Positions 9,295-18,439 of a DNA stretch of 64,000 nucleotides are shown piece after piece. Numbering within the stretch: position 1 is the stretch's first letter; each line of letters opens with the position of its first letter. Source of the DNA: Acuticoccus yangtzensis (GTDB lineage Bacteria > Pseudomonadota > Alphaproteobacteria > Rhizobiales > Amorphaceae); the NCBI RefSeq assembly GCF_001927245.1, contig NZ_MJUX01000001.1, positions 1,240,001-1,304,000 on the forward strand. The letters are read 5' to 3'. The notes under the pieces are model-generated. The model saw only the letters and a list, made by a program, of their open reading frames with translations. It ran no database searches and had not been told where the DNA came from. Both the position numbers and the translations under genes were made by a program.

Positions 9295-10283
9295 GTGCGC
9301 TCACCCTGCTCGACGTCGACAATCTCTGCGTCACGCTGCCCACCGCGTCCGGCCCGCTGTCGGCGGTGCGCGGCGTCTCGCTCAGCCTGCGGCGCGGCGA
9401 GACACTCGGCATCGTCGGCGAATCGGGCTGCGGCAAGTCGATGACGGCTCTTTCCCTGCTCAACCTTCTGCCGTCGGGCGCCAAGGCCACCATGAGCCGC
9501 TACGCCTTCGACGGGGAGACCGTCACCGGGCGCGGCAAACGGGGCATCCGCAACCTGCGCGGCAACCGCATCGGCATGATCTTCCAGGAGCCGATGACCG
9601 CGCTGAACCCGGTCTTCCCGATCGGCTCGCAGCTCACCGCCGTCTACCGGCGCCACAAGGGCGGGTCCGAGGCGGCCGCGCGCGAGCGGGCGGTGATGCT
9701 TCTGGAGCGTGTCGGCATCTCCAACGCGGCGGCGCGCCTGGCGCAGTTTCCGCACCAGCTCTCCGGCGGCCTTCGGCAGCGGGTGATGATCGCCATGGCG
9801 CTGATGTGCGAGCCGTCCCTCATCATCGCCGACGAGCCGACCACCGCGCTCGACGTCACCATCCAGATGCAGATCCTGAAGCTCCTCGCCGACATCAAGA
9901 CCGCGTTCGGCACCGGCCTCATCCTCATCACCCACGACCTCGGCGTCGTCTCCCACGTCGCCGACAAGATCGCGGTGATGTATGCGGGCGAGGTGGTGGA
10001 GACCGGGCGCACGGCCGAGATCCTGGCCGCGCCGCGCCATCCTTACACGGTCGGCCTCTTGGGGAGCCTGCCGGACCCGTCGCGCACCGCGCCCGGCGCA
10101 CCTCTGGCGACGATCCCCGGCACCGTGCCGTCGCTGATCGACCCGCCCGACGCCTGCGCCTTCGCCGACCGCTGCGCCCGCGTGCTGCCGCGCTGCACTG
10201 CCGCCGCGCCGGCGCTGCGGCAGGACGGGCCGGGCCGCTCCATCCGCTGCGTCAATCCCGAGCCCGCCGCGTGGGTGGCATGA
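9291..10283 (+). CDS. ABC importer ATP-binding protein (DppD-like)
   Basis: 330 residues. Walker [11 protein letters not shown], signature LSGGLRQRV, Walker B with D-loop [13 protein letters not shown], and H-loop THDLGVV are all intact. The C-terminal oligopeptide-transport extension with a Cys-rich segment ([14 protein letters not shown]) is typical of DppD/OppD and often holds an iron-sulfur cluster. The signature has Leu where Gln is usual, a minor change. It overlaps both neighbours. Confidence 0.93.
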   Translation: MSALTLLDVDNLCVTLPTASGPLSAVRGVSLSLRRGETLGIVGESGCGKSMTALSLLNLLPSGAKATMSRYAFDGETVTGRGKRGIRNLRGNRIGMIFQEPMTALNPVFPIGSQLTAVYRRHKGGSEAAARERAVMLLERVGISNAAARLAQFPHQLSGGLRQRVMIAMALMCEPSLIIADEPTTALDVTIQMQILKLLADIKTAFGTGLILITHDLGVVSHVADKIAVMYAGEVVETGRTAEILAAPRHPYTVGLLGSLPDPSRTAPGAPLATIPGTVPSLIDPPDACAFADRCARVLPRCTAAAPALRQDGPGRSIRCVNPEPAAWVA

Positions 10284-11278
10284 GCGCCGCCGCACAGAAG
10301 CCGGAAGTGTCCGCCGCCGCCCCCGTGCTGGAGGCGCGCGGCGTCACCAAGGTGTACAGCGTTTCGGCCGGCCTCTTCGCAGCACCGCGCCCGCTGACGG
10401 CGCTGGCGGGGGTCGACCTTGCTATCCGCGCCGGCAGCGCCATCGGCCTCGTCGGCGAGAGCGGGTCGGGCAAGTCCACCCTGGCGCGGCTCCTCCTCGG
10501 CATCGAGCAGCCCACCGGCGGCGCGGTCTTGTTCGACGGCAAGCCCCTCGGCGCACTCAGCCGCCGTGCCGTCGCCCGCCGGGTGCAGCCGGTCTTTCAG
10601 GACCCGTTCGGCTCGCTCAACCCGTCGCATGGCGTGGCCGAGATCATCGGCCTGCCGCTCGCCGTCCACCGCGTCGGCGACAAGGCGGCGCGCGTCGCCG
10701 AACTGATCGACCAGGTGGGCCTGCCGCGCCGTGTCGCCGACGCCCGGCCGCGCGAACTCTCCGGCGGACAGCGCCAGCGCGTCGCCATCGCGCGAGCCCT
10801 CGCCATCCGGCCGGACGTTCTGGTGTGCGACGAGCCCACCTCCGCGCTCGACGTGTCGGTGCAGGCGCAGATCCTCAACCTCCTGGCGGACCTGCGGCGC
10901 GAGACCGGCGTCGCCCTCCTCCTCATCAGCCACAACCTGTCCGTCGTCGGGCACCTGTGCGAGCGGGTCGCCATCCTCTATCTCGGCCGCGTGGTCGAGG
11001 AGGGACCGGCGGCGGATGTACTGGCCGTGCCCCGCCACCCATACGCCAAGGCGCTGGCGGCCTCCGTGCTCAGCGTCGGCGGCACGGGTCTGCCGGACCT
11101 GGGGCTGGGGCAGGAGTGGCCGAACCCGCTCGCCATCCCCTCCGGCTGCCGCTTCCACCCGCGCTGCCCCTCTGTGGTGGACGCCTGCCGCGAGACCGAC
11201 CCCGCCCTCACCGGCGTGCCGGGCGGCAGTGCGGACCGGCACACCGCCTGCCTGCGCGTCGCCGAGGGCACGCTGTGA
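10280..11278 (+). CDS. ABC importer ATP-binding protein (DppF-like)
   Basis: 332 residues, starting at an ATG that overlaps the preceding stop. Walker A GESGSGKST, Q-loop region PVFQDPFGSLNP, signature LSGGQRQRV, Walker B VLVCDEPTSALDVS and the SHNLSVV switch are intact. The C-terminal extension CRFHPRCPSVVDAC fits the DppF/OppF family. It pairs with the preceding ATPase to energise the two permeases. Confidence 0.93.
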   Translation: MSAAAQKPEVSAAAPVLEARGVTKVYSVSAGLFAAPRPLTALAGVDLAIRAGSAIGLVGESGSGKSTLARLLLGIEQPTGGAVLFDGKPLGALSRRAVARRVQPVFQDPFGSLNPSHGVAEIIGLPLAVHRVGDKAARVAELIDQVGLPRRVADARPRELSGGQRQRVAIARALAIRPDVLVCDEPTSALDVSVQAQILNLLADLRRETGVALLLISHNLSVVGHLCERVAILYLGRVVEEGPAADVLAVPRHPYAKALAASVLSVGGTGLPDLGLGQEWPNPLAIPSGCRFHPRCPSVVDACRETDPALTGVPGGSADRHTACLRVAEGTL

Positions 11279-11309
11279 CGCGCTCCCCGCGGCGCGCTGA
11301 GCCCCTGCC

Positions 11310-12755
11310 ATGAAACCCGACGTCATCCTGACTGCCGACCTCGGCGCCGGCTCGCTGCGGGCGGCCGCGATCGGCCTCGACGGGCGCACCCACGCCATCG
11401 CCCGGCGCGCCCTCACCATCGCCGCCCCACATCCTGGCTGGGCCGAGGCCGATCCCGCCGGCTGGTGGGACGCCCTCGCCGCCACCTTTGCCGAGGTGCT
11501 CGCCGCCGCCGACGTCGCCCCCCGCGCCATCGCCCTCACCGCGATGACCCGCTCCCAGGTGCTGCTGGACGCCTCCGGCGAGGTGCTGCGCCCGGCGATC
11601 CTGTGGCGCGACATCCGCGCCGCGGAGGCCGCGCGCGAGGCGGCACGCTGGGTGCCGGTCGCCAACCCCGCCACCGGCATCAACGCCTTCCACACCCTCG
11701 CCCGCCTCGCTTGGCTGAACGCCAACGATCCGGACGTCTTCGCTCGCACCGCCGCCGTGCTGGAGCCGAAGGACGCGCTGAACCTCGCCCTTACCGGAGT
11801 CCTCGCCGCCGACGGCGTCACCGCCGCCCGGTTCGACGATCTCGCCCCCGCCGCCGACGCGCCGGACTGGATCGGCCGCGCCTTGTCGCTGCTCGACCAT
11901 CCGCGCCGCATGCCGTGGGAGATCGTCGGCACCGTGACGGCGCGCTCCGCACCGTTCGACCGTCTCGCCGGGCTTCCCGTCTTCGGCGGGGCGATGGACA
12001 CCTGGGCGGGCGCGGTCGGCTCAGGCGCGGTGGAGGCCGGCATTGCCTACGACGTCGCCGGCACCTCCGAGGCGGTCGGCCTCGTCACCGCCTCGCCCGC
12101 GCGGGTGGACGGACTGGTGCCGATGCCGTGGACCGAGACCGCGCACCAGCTCGGCGGACCCACCCAGGCGGGCGCCGACGCCGCGCGCTGGGCCTTCGAC
12201 CTCCTGCGCCTCCGCGGCACGCTGGAGGACGCCGTCGCCGCCGCGGGCAGCCTCGCCCCCTCTGCCGGCCTGCCGATGTTCATCCCCTACCTCGCCGGCG
12301 AGCGCGCGCCCGTGTGGCGGTCCGACGTGCGCGGCGTCATCGCGGGCCTTTCGCGTGAGCACGGCCCCGCCGAAGCGATGTTCGCCGTCATCGAAGGCGT
12401 CGCGGGCGCGGTGGCCGACATCGTGCGCACCGCCGAGGCGTCGGGCACCACGGCACGGGCCATCGCCATCTCAGGCGGCGGCGCGCTCAGCGATGCGTGG
12501 TGCCAGATCAAGGCCGACGTCACCGGCCTTCCCGTGGTGCGCCCGCGCGAGGTGGAGACCGGCCTCGTCGGCTCCGCGGCGGCCGCCGCCTTCGGCCTCG
12601 GCGCCTTCCCGACGCTCGCCGCCGCCAGCGCCGCGATGAACGCGCCGGAGCGCACCTTCACCCCGCGCGCCGCCTTCGCCGAGCTTTTCGCGGCGCGCGC
12701 CGAGGCCCGCCTGTTCCTGAAGGTATTTGCACTTTCAATGAAGGTCGGCGAATGA
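11310..12755 (+). CDS. FGGY-family carbohydrate kinase
   Basis: 481 residues with the two actin-like ATPase domains of FGGY kinases. LTADLGAGSLRAAAIG is the N-terminal phosphate-1-like motif, LWRDIRA follows the substrate loop, and ISGGGALSDAWCQIKADVTGLPV with LVGSAAAAAFGLG is the C-terminal adenosine-binding region. Xylulose, gluconate, ribulose and erythritol kinases all belong here; sequence does not settle the sugar. Lying between a Dpp-type importer and a ribose/fructose-type importer, it probably phosphorylates a sugar or polyol brought in by the second transporter. Confidence 0.88.
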   Translation: MKPDVILTADLGAGSLRAAAIGLDGRTHAIARRALTIAAPHPGWAEADPAGWWDALAATFAEVLAAADVAPRAIALTAMTRSQVLLDASGEVLRPAILWRDIRAAEAAREAARWVPVANPATGINAFHTLARLAWLNANDPDVFARTAAVLEPKDALNLALTGVLAADGVTAARFDDLAPAADAPDWIGRALSLLDHPRRMPWEIVGTVTARSAPFDRLAGLPVFGGAMDTWAGAVGSGAVEAGIAYDVAGTSEAVGLVTASPARVDGLVPMPWTETAHQLGGPTQAGADAARWAFDLLRLRGTLEDAVAAAGSLAPSAGLPMFIPYLAGERAPVWRSDVRGVIAGLSREHGPAEAMFAVIEGVAGAVADIVRTAEASGTTARAIAISGGGALSDAWCQIKADVTGLPVVRPREVETGLVGSAAAAAFGLGAFPTLAAASAAMNAPERTFTPRAAFAELFAARAEARLFLKVFALSMKVGE

Positions 12756-12807
12756 TCGGCCCCTCCGCCCTCCACCACCCGCCCGCACCGCTGAACGACT
12801 GCCTTTG

Positions 12808-13806
12808 ATGACCGAGTCCACTGCCGCCGCCCATTCCGACGCTCCGCCGGCGCCCGGCGTCCGCCTCAAGACGGCGGTGGCGCGCTACGGCACCGCGGTC
12901 GGCGGGATTCTCGTCTTCGCGGTGTTCGCTCTGGCGGCGGACAACTTCCTCACGGTGGGCAACCAGTTCACCATCTTGCGGCAGGTGAGCTTCCTCGTCG
13001 TCTTCTCGCTCGGCTTCACCTTCGCGCTGACGGCGGCCGAATTGGACCTCTCCTTCGCCGCCGTCGCATCGCTGGCGGGTGTCGTTTGCGGCGGCCTCGT
13101 CCACCACGACTATCCGTGGCCGCTGGGGGCGCTCGCCGCGCTCGCCATCGGTGGCGCCTTCGGCCTCGCTAACGGCCTCTTCGTGACACGCGCGAAGATC
13201 CCGTCCCTCATCGCGACGCTCGCCACCGCGTCCATCGCCACCGGGTGCGCCTTCGCCATCACCGAGGGCGTCGCGTGGGTCGGGCGCTGGGACCGCTCGT
13301 TCCTGTGGCTGGGACGCGGCGAGATGGGCGGCGTCCCGGTCCTCGTCGTCTGGATGGCGCTCGCCGCGCTGATCGCCGTCTTCGTCATGCGCCAGACGCG
13401 CTTCGGCGTGTGGCTGACGGCGACCGGCCAGGCCGACGAAGCAGCCCGCCTCGCCGGCATCCCGATCCGCGCGATGAAGGTGTGGGGCCTCACCCTCTCG
13501 GGCCTGTGCGCCGGTCTCGGCGCCGTCCTGTTGACGGCCTCGCTGTCGTCGGCCGGCCCCACCTCGGCCAGCGACTTCCTCATGAAGGGCATCGCCGCCG
13601 TGCTCCTCGGCATGACGATGTTCGAGCCGGGCCGGGCCAACGTTCCGGGCACCGTGGTCGGCGCGCTCGTCATCGGCGTGCTCGCCAACGGCCTCGTCCT
13701 CGTCGGCGCCGCCTATTACGTGCAGGATATCGTGCTCGGCCTCATCATCCTCCTCTCCGTGGCACTCTCCGCCTCCGTCCTCACCAAAGCGGCCTTCACC
13801 GTCTGA
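12808..13806 (+). CDS. ABC sugar importer permease (RbsC/FrcC type)
   Basis: 332 residues with about nine hydrophobic segments. The family's features are visible: ALTAAELDLSFAAVASLAG in place of the usual GGIDLSVG motif, the KIPSLIATLATASI helix, ATGQADEAARLAGI and the late ASDFLMKGIAAVLLG helix. The ATG at 12808 directly follows an in-frame TTG. It imports a sugar or polyol with the binding protein and ATPase that follow. Confidence 0.9.
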   Translation: MTESTAAAHSDAPPAPGVRLKTAVARYGTAVGGILVFAVFALAADNFLTVGNQFTILRQVSFLVVFSLGFTFALTAAELDLSFAAVASLAGVVCGGLVHHDYPWPLGALAALAIGGAFGLANGLFVTRAKIPSLIATLATASIATGCAFAITEGVAWVGRWDRSFLWLGRGEMGGVPVLVVWMALAALIAVFVMRQTRFGVWLTATGQADEAARLAGIPIRAMKVWGLTLSGLCAGLGAVLLTASLSSAGPTSASDFLMKGIAAVLLGMTMFEPGRANVPGTVVGALVIGVLANGLVLVGAAYYVQDIVLGLIILLSVALSASVLTKAAFTV

Positions 13807-13820
13807 TCAGGGAACCCTCC

Positions 13821-14762
13821 ATGCGCTTCAGGTCCATCCTCGCCGCGGCCGGTGCGGCCGTCACCCTCGCCGCCACCCCGGCGCTCGCGACCGACATCGG
13901 CATCATCGCGTTTCAGATGTCGTCCGACACGCACGCCCGCGTGGCCAACGCCGCCGAGGCCGCGGCGGAAGAGCTCGGCTGGTCGGTGACGCTGCTGAAC
14001 TCGGCCGGCGCGATGCCGCAGCACGCGGCGCAGATCGAGAACCTGATCCAGGCGGGCGTCGACGGCATCATCATCGCCATGGGCAAGCCGGTGGAGACGG
14101 ATGCGCAGCTTGCCGCCGCCAAGGAGGCAGGCATTCCCGTCATCACCGTCGCGTCGGGCGGCAGCCAGCAGACGCTGTTCGACGTGCAGGCCAACGAGTA
14201 TCAGGTGGGCGCGCAGATGGCGCTCTATCTCCTCGGTGAGCTCGGCTACGAAGGCACCATCCTGCAGGAGCGGTTCGAGGGCAACGTGGCGACGCGTATC
14301 CGCGGCCGCATCCTCGACGCGGTGCTGGCGGAGAACCAGGCGGTGGAGACGGCGGGCACCCACGCCATGGCCCGCACCGCGAGCTGGCGCGAGGACGTGC
14401 GCTCCGGCATGGAGGCGCTGCTTCTGCAGAACCAGGGCAACGTGAACGGCATCTGGGCCTCGTTCGACGGTCAGGCCTTCATCATCGACGACATCCTGGC
14501 CCAGCAGGGTCTTTCCAAGGGCGACGTCGTCCTCGTCTCGGCCGATGGCGGGCCGGAAGCTTATGAGCGCATCGCCGACCCCACCAGCCTGCTGTCGGCC
14601 ACCGTGCGCGTGCCGTTCGAGGAGATGGGCGAGATCGCCGTCGACAGCATGAAGCGCATTCTGGACGGCGAAGAGGCCTCGGCCATCACCTCGGGCCCCT
14701 ATTTCCTCGTCGATGCGGTTCTAGTCACCGAGAACAACGTCGCCGAGTACCTGTCCGAGTGA
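13821..14762 (+). CDS. Periplasmic sugar-binding protein of the RbsB/FrcB type
   Basis: 313 residues. The signal peptide (MRFRSILAAAGAAVTLAATPALA) is followed by a peripla_BP_4-like fold: IGIIAFQMSSDTHARVANAAEAA, AAQIENLIQAGVDGIIIA and GDVVLVSADGG. The start is 14 bases after the permease stop behind AGGGAA. The C-terminal four bases overlap the ATPase start. It delivers the sugar to the preceding permease. Confidence 0.9.
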   Translation: MRFRSILAAAGAAVTLAATPALATDIGIIAFQMSSDTHARVANAAEAAAEELGWSVTLLNSAGAMPQHAAQIENLIQAGVDGIIIAMGKPVETDAQLAAAKEAGIPVITVASGGSQQTLFDVQANEYQVGAQMALYLLGELGYEGTILQERFEGNVATRIRGRILDAVLAENQAVETAGTHAMARTASWREDVRSGMEALLLQNQGNVNGIWASFDGQAFIIDDILAQQGLSKGDVVLVSADGGPEAYERIADPTSLLSATVRVPFEEMGEIAVDSMKRILDGEEASAITSGPYFLVDAVLVTENNVAEYLSE

Positions 14763-15535
14763 CGCCGGCGACGGACACGAGCGGCACGGCCGGCACGCCG
14801 ATCCTCTCGCTTGAGGGGATCGGCAAGACCTACGGCGCGGTGCGCGCCCTGTCCGGTGTGTCGTTCGACGTGCGCGCGGGGGAAACCCTCGCCATCTGCG
14901 GCGACAACGGTGCGGGCAAGTCGACGCTCATCCGCATCGTGTCGGGTGCGCAGACGCCGTCCGAGGGGACGATCCGCCTTGCGGGTGCGCCGGTCACCTT
15001 CGCCTCCCCGGCCGACGCGCTCAGTCAGGGTGTGGCGACGATCTACCAGGACCTCGCCCTGGCGCCGACGATGACGATCGCCCAGAACGTCTTCCTCGGC
15101 TCCGAGCTGACGACGCGGGTGATGGGCGTCCCGCTGCTCGCCAAGCGCCGCATGAGGCGGGAGGCGGCGGAGCACCTCTCGCGCCTGCGCCTCGCTGTGC
15201 CGGACATGAACCGGCACGTGTCGGACCTTTCGGGCGGGCAGCGGCAGGCGGTGGCGATCGCGCGGGCGCTGCGGTGGCAGGCGCGCATCGTCATCATGGA
15301 CGAGCCGACCGCGGCGCTCGGCGTGCGCGAGACGCGGCTTGTGCTGAACCTCATCAAGGAGATCGCGTCGCAGGGGATCACGGTCATCCTGATCAGCCAC
15401 AACATGGCGGACGTGATCGAGGTCGCCGAGCGCGCGGTGATCCTGAAGGGCGGCCGCAAGGTGCGCGACACGGCGCTCGCCGGCTGGACGGCGGACGACC
15501 TCAGCCACGTCATCATGGGCCACGAGGCGGCCTAG
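14759..15535 (+). CDS. ABC sugar importer ATP-binding protein, single-domain (FrcA type)
   Basis: 258 residues with one ABC cassette: Walker A GDNGAGKST, signature LSGGQRQAV, Walker B IVIMDEPTAALGV and the SHNMADV switch. RbsA-type ATPases have two fused cassettes of about 500 residues; this is a half-size form like FrcA of the rhizobial fructose importer, so it probably works as a homodimer. The GTG start overlaps the binding-protein stop. It is the last gene of the catabolic block; a 105-base gap follows. Confidence 0.9.
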   Translation: MTPATDTSGTAGTPILSLEGIGKTYGAVRALSGVSFDVRAGETLAICGDNGAGKSTLIRIVSGAQTPSEGTIRLAGAPVTFASPADALSQGVATIYQDLALAPTMTIAQNVFLGSELTTRVMGVPLLAKRRMRREAAEHLSRLRLAVPDMNRHVSDLSGGQRQAVAIARALRWQARIVIMDEPTAALGVRETRLVLNLIKEIASQGITVILISHNMADVIEVAERAVILKGGRKVRDTALAGWTADDLSHVIMGHEAA

Positions 15536-15640
15536 ACCCGGTAGGCGGACCTCCCCGTCGACCTCGCGCGAATTGCGGACGCCGGTCTCCGGAGCGACAA
15601 AGGCCAGGATGAGACCTGTCGACCATCATGAGGCGCGAAC

Positions 15641-18184
15641 GTGATCGACAAGAGCCTCCTCGAACGCTCCTCGCTGTTCGCCTCGCTGAGCGCCGACGGG
15701 CTGCGCGAACTTGCGCGGGTGGCGACGCTGAGCCACGTCATCGCGCCGGGGGAGATCCTCTTCGACATCGGCGAACCCAGCGACGCGCTGTTCCTCATCA
15801 CCCGGCCACGGCGCGACACCGGCGATGACGCTCCCGTCGCCCGCCTGGAATTTGCCGCGGCGGCCGGTCGGCCCATCCGCGCCGACCATGTCGGCGAGTT
15901 CGGCGTCATCGGCGGTGTCGAACTGCTGCTGGCCGGGCTCGCCCCAAAGCTTCCGCGCCGGTGCACCCGTGCCGTCGCGGTGACACCGCTCGTGGTGGCG
16001 AGGCTACCGGCGCAGACCGTCGCCGCCCTCGGTGAAAGCGATACACAGTTCCGCCGCCTGCTGGTGCGCGAAGGCGCCCGCCGGCTCCTCGATGCGATGC
16101 AGGTCCAGGTTCGCCGCCGCGAGGTCGGGGCGGAGATCGCCCTCGCCGCGCTGCTCGCCGAGGCCGCGGCGACGCACGGAACCTTTCACGGCAACCGGGT
16201 CGAATTCACCCGCAAGACGACACAGGACGAGCTGGCAGACGAGCTGGCGGTCAGCCGCCGGACGGTCGCCGTCCATCTCGCCGAATGGGCGCGCGCAGGG
16301 CTGATCACGACGACACCGCTGGCACTTCTGGACTTCAACCGCATCCGCCTGCTGGCGGACCTGCAGGACGTCGCACCCGCCGACGTGCATCAGGAGGTCG
16401 TCGGCGAGATCGACCATCTGCTCGACGCGGGCGACCTTCTGCGGGCGCGCACGCTCGCCCTCGGCTTTGCGCCGCACTTTTTCGATGCGCCGACGCTGGT
16501 GTTCCGTGCCGCACTTGCCGCGGCCCGTCTCGGCGCCACCAGCGAGGCTGCCGCTCTGCTCGAGCGCGGCGGCTTCGTACCGGGCATGACGGGCGCTGAG
16601 GTGTCGGACCTCGTCCGCGCCGGGCTCAATCGCCTGCGGGACGGCGACGATCAAGACGGGGCCGACGACGACGTCCGTCCGAGGACGGCGTCGGAGCGCC
16701 GACTCGCGACCGACATCGCTGCCCTCCTCGGCCGGCTGGAGAAGGACGGTTTTCGCAAGGCGGCGACGCCGCAGGAGGCACAGGCTCACGCGGTCCGCGC
16801 CGCAGCCGCCTACGCGACCGCGCACGACATCGCCCGCTCCCCCTTCGCCGCCGTCAACAGAGCCACCATGACTCTACTCGCCGGTGACGCACCGACCGCG
16901 GCGCAGCTCGCCCGCCCCTATCTGAGCGACCGTTCGCCGGCCCCCTCCTACTGGTCGGCTGCAACGGCCGCGGAGGCTCTCCTCATCGCCGGCGACAGAG
17001 ACGCGGCACGGCGCGCCTTCGATGCGGCGGCCGGACTGCCCGATTCCACCGATGGAGCACGCGCGACGACCAGGCGCCAGCTCCGGCTCATCGCCCCGGC
17101 GCTGGCGATGGACCCGGACACGCTCGCCGAGTGGATGCCCATCTCCCGACCCGCGGCAGGACTGGGGCACATGATCCGCGCGACGGACGCCGACGCGCCG
17201 ACCCGCGCCGCGACGGCGAAGCGCATCGCGGCCGGCGTCGAGCGCGCGTTCCAAGCCCGCACCATCGGGGCGCTCTACGTCTCGCTGTCCTGCGGCGCCG
17301 ACATCGTGCTGGCGGAGGCGGCCTTGGCCCGCGGCGCCGAGCTTCACGTGGTGCTGCCATTCTCGATCGCCGACTTTCGCGCCGCGTCCGTCGCGATCGG
17401 CGATGCCGAGGGCGAAAGCGACTGGAGCCGGCGCTTCGATGCGTGTCTGGCGAGCGCGGCGACGATCACCATCCTTTATCCGGGAGGCGTGCCGCGTCTC
17501 GGCAAGGATTGGTACTACCGGCAGACCTTTCGCCATTGCGCCGGCCGGGCGCTGGAACGTGCCACCCATCTCGACACCGAACCGCTTCTGATCTCGGTCG
17601 TCGGCGGTGGGGACCGCGAGACGATGGCGAGCAGTTCGCACGGGATGGGCGAATGGGTGGCCCAGGGGCTCGACACCGCCGTGGTGGACTTTCCCCTCAC
17701 CCGGCCGGCCCCCGCCGGTCCGGCCGCCGTGCCGTCCGTCGCAGGAGCCGCCGTCGTCTTCCTCTATCCGGTCGACGATGTCGCCCCGGACGCGGCCAAG
17801 CGGCTGTCGGACGCGCTTGCCGGCCGTTTCGGCGACGCGCTCCAGGTCCGGGCCCTCAAGAGCCGGCGCACCGCCTACACCGTCGTGGTCGCTTCGATCC
17901 GCGAGGTGAGGTCCGTGGTGGAGAAAGCGCGCGAATGTGCCGCGGCGAACGGGGTGACGATGCGGATCGTCTGCGATCACGGCGGCGTCCGCAGGGCCGA
18001 TGGGACGATCATTCACGACCAGCTCACCAGGCTGACCGGAGCGGCGGACGTTCCGGGCGCTCCGGCCGATATGACGCTGGCGACGTCCGCCTACGCGATG
18101 GAGGCGATCTTCACCGATCGGCGGGGCCAGACGCTCGTCCCGGCCGGAGCGGCGAGCGACATCTATGCGCTGACCTGGGACTGA
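15641..18184 (+). CDS. Multidomain regulator: cNMP-binding, Crp-type HTH, helical repeats, SLOG-like domain, degenerate cyclase-like domain
   Basis: 847 residues. Residues about 1-150 resemble a Crp/Fnr cyclic-nucleotide-binding beta-barrel (LERSSLFASLSADGLRELA, and a GEFGVIGGVE...TRAVAV phosphate-cassette-like part). About 195-225 is a Crp-type helix-turn-helix (TQDELADELAVSRRTVAVHL). A helical, TPR-like middle follows. About 515-660 resembles the SLOG/TRAFs-associated Rossmannoid module (SLSCGADIVLAEAALARGAELHVVLPF region, then SDWSRRFDACL). About 700-847 aligns by eye with the class III nucleotide cyclase domain that usually ends this architecture, but the expected metal-binding Asp positions look lost (FLYPVDDVAP in place of FADVVGFS, no clear WGD), so catalysis is doubtful. 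The GTG start has a weak ribosome-binding site. It leads the accessory locus. Confidence 0.75.
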   Translation: MIDKSLLERSSLFASLSADGLRELARVATLSHVIAPGEILFDIGEPSDALFLITRPRRDTGDDAPVARLEFAAAAGRPIRADHVGEFGVIGGVELLLAGLAPKLPRRCTRAVAVTPLVVARLPAQTVAALGESDTQFRRLLVREGARRLLDAMQVQVRRREVGAEIALAALLAEAAATHGTFHGNRVEFTRKTTQDELADELAVSRRTVAVHLAEWARAGLITTTPLALLDFNRIRLLADLQDVAPADVHQEVVGEIDHLLDAGDLLRARTLALGFAPHFFDAPTLVFRAALAAARLGATSEAAALLERGGFVPGMTGAEVSDLVRAGLNRLRDGDDQDGADDDVRPRTASERRLATDIAALLGRLEKDGFRKAATPQEAQAHAVRAAAAYATAHDIARSPFAAVNRATMTLLAGDAPTAAQLARPYLSDRSPAPSYWSAATAAEALLIAGDRDAARRAFDAAAGLPDSTDGARATTRRQLRLIAPALAMDPDTLAEWMPISRPAAGLGHMIRATDADAPTRAATAKRIAAGVERAFQARTIGALYVSLSCGADIVLAEAALARGAELHVVLPFSIADFRAASVAIGDAEGESDWSRRFDACLASAATITILYPGGVPRLGKDWYYRQTFRHCAGRALERATHLDTEPLLISVVGGGDRETMASSSHGMGEWVAQGLDTAVVDFPLTRPAPAGPAAVPSVAGAAVVFLYPVDDVAPDAAKRLSDALAGRFGDALQVRALKSRRTAYTVVVASIREVRSVVEKARECAAANGVTMRIVCDHGGVRRADGTIIHDQLTRLTGAADVPGAPADMTLATSAYAMEAIFTDRRGQTLVPAGAASDIYALTWD

Positions 18185-18439
18185 AGCGAGGCCTGAGCCG
18201 AGGCCTGACGCGGCGCCTGACGTGCGCCGCGGCCCGACAGGCGGTGGAATTTTAAATCATACTTTGCTACCCGGCACGGATAGGTTTTTCGGCCACCCGG
18301 TCGCGGCGCTCCATTTGCGGGCTCGATTTTTGAACGGCGGCCTGCAATGTTTGATTTTAGGCGAGGTGTTATCTTTGACTCGGCCAGCCTCCCACGACAG
18401 TGTTGCCGCACACGGTGCGTTTTCTCGGGATTGACGTCG

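Noticed and set aside
15641-18184. Calling the regulator an active adenylate or guanylate cyclase
   Set aside because: The metal-binding Asp positions and WGD-like segment expected in active class III domains were not found.
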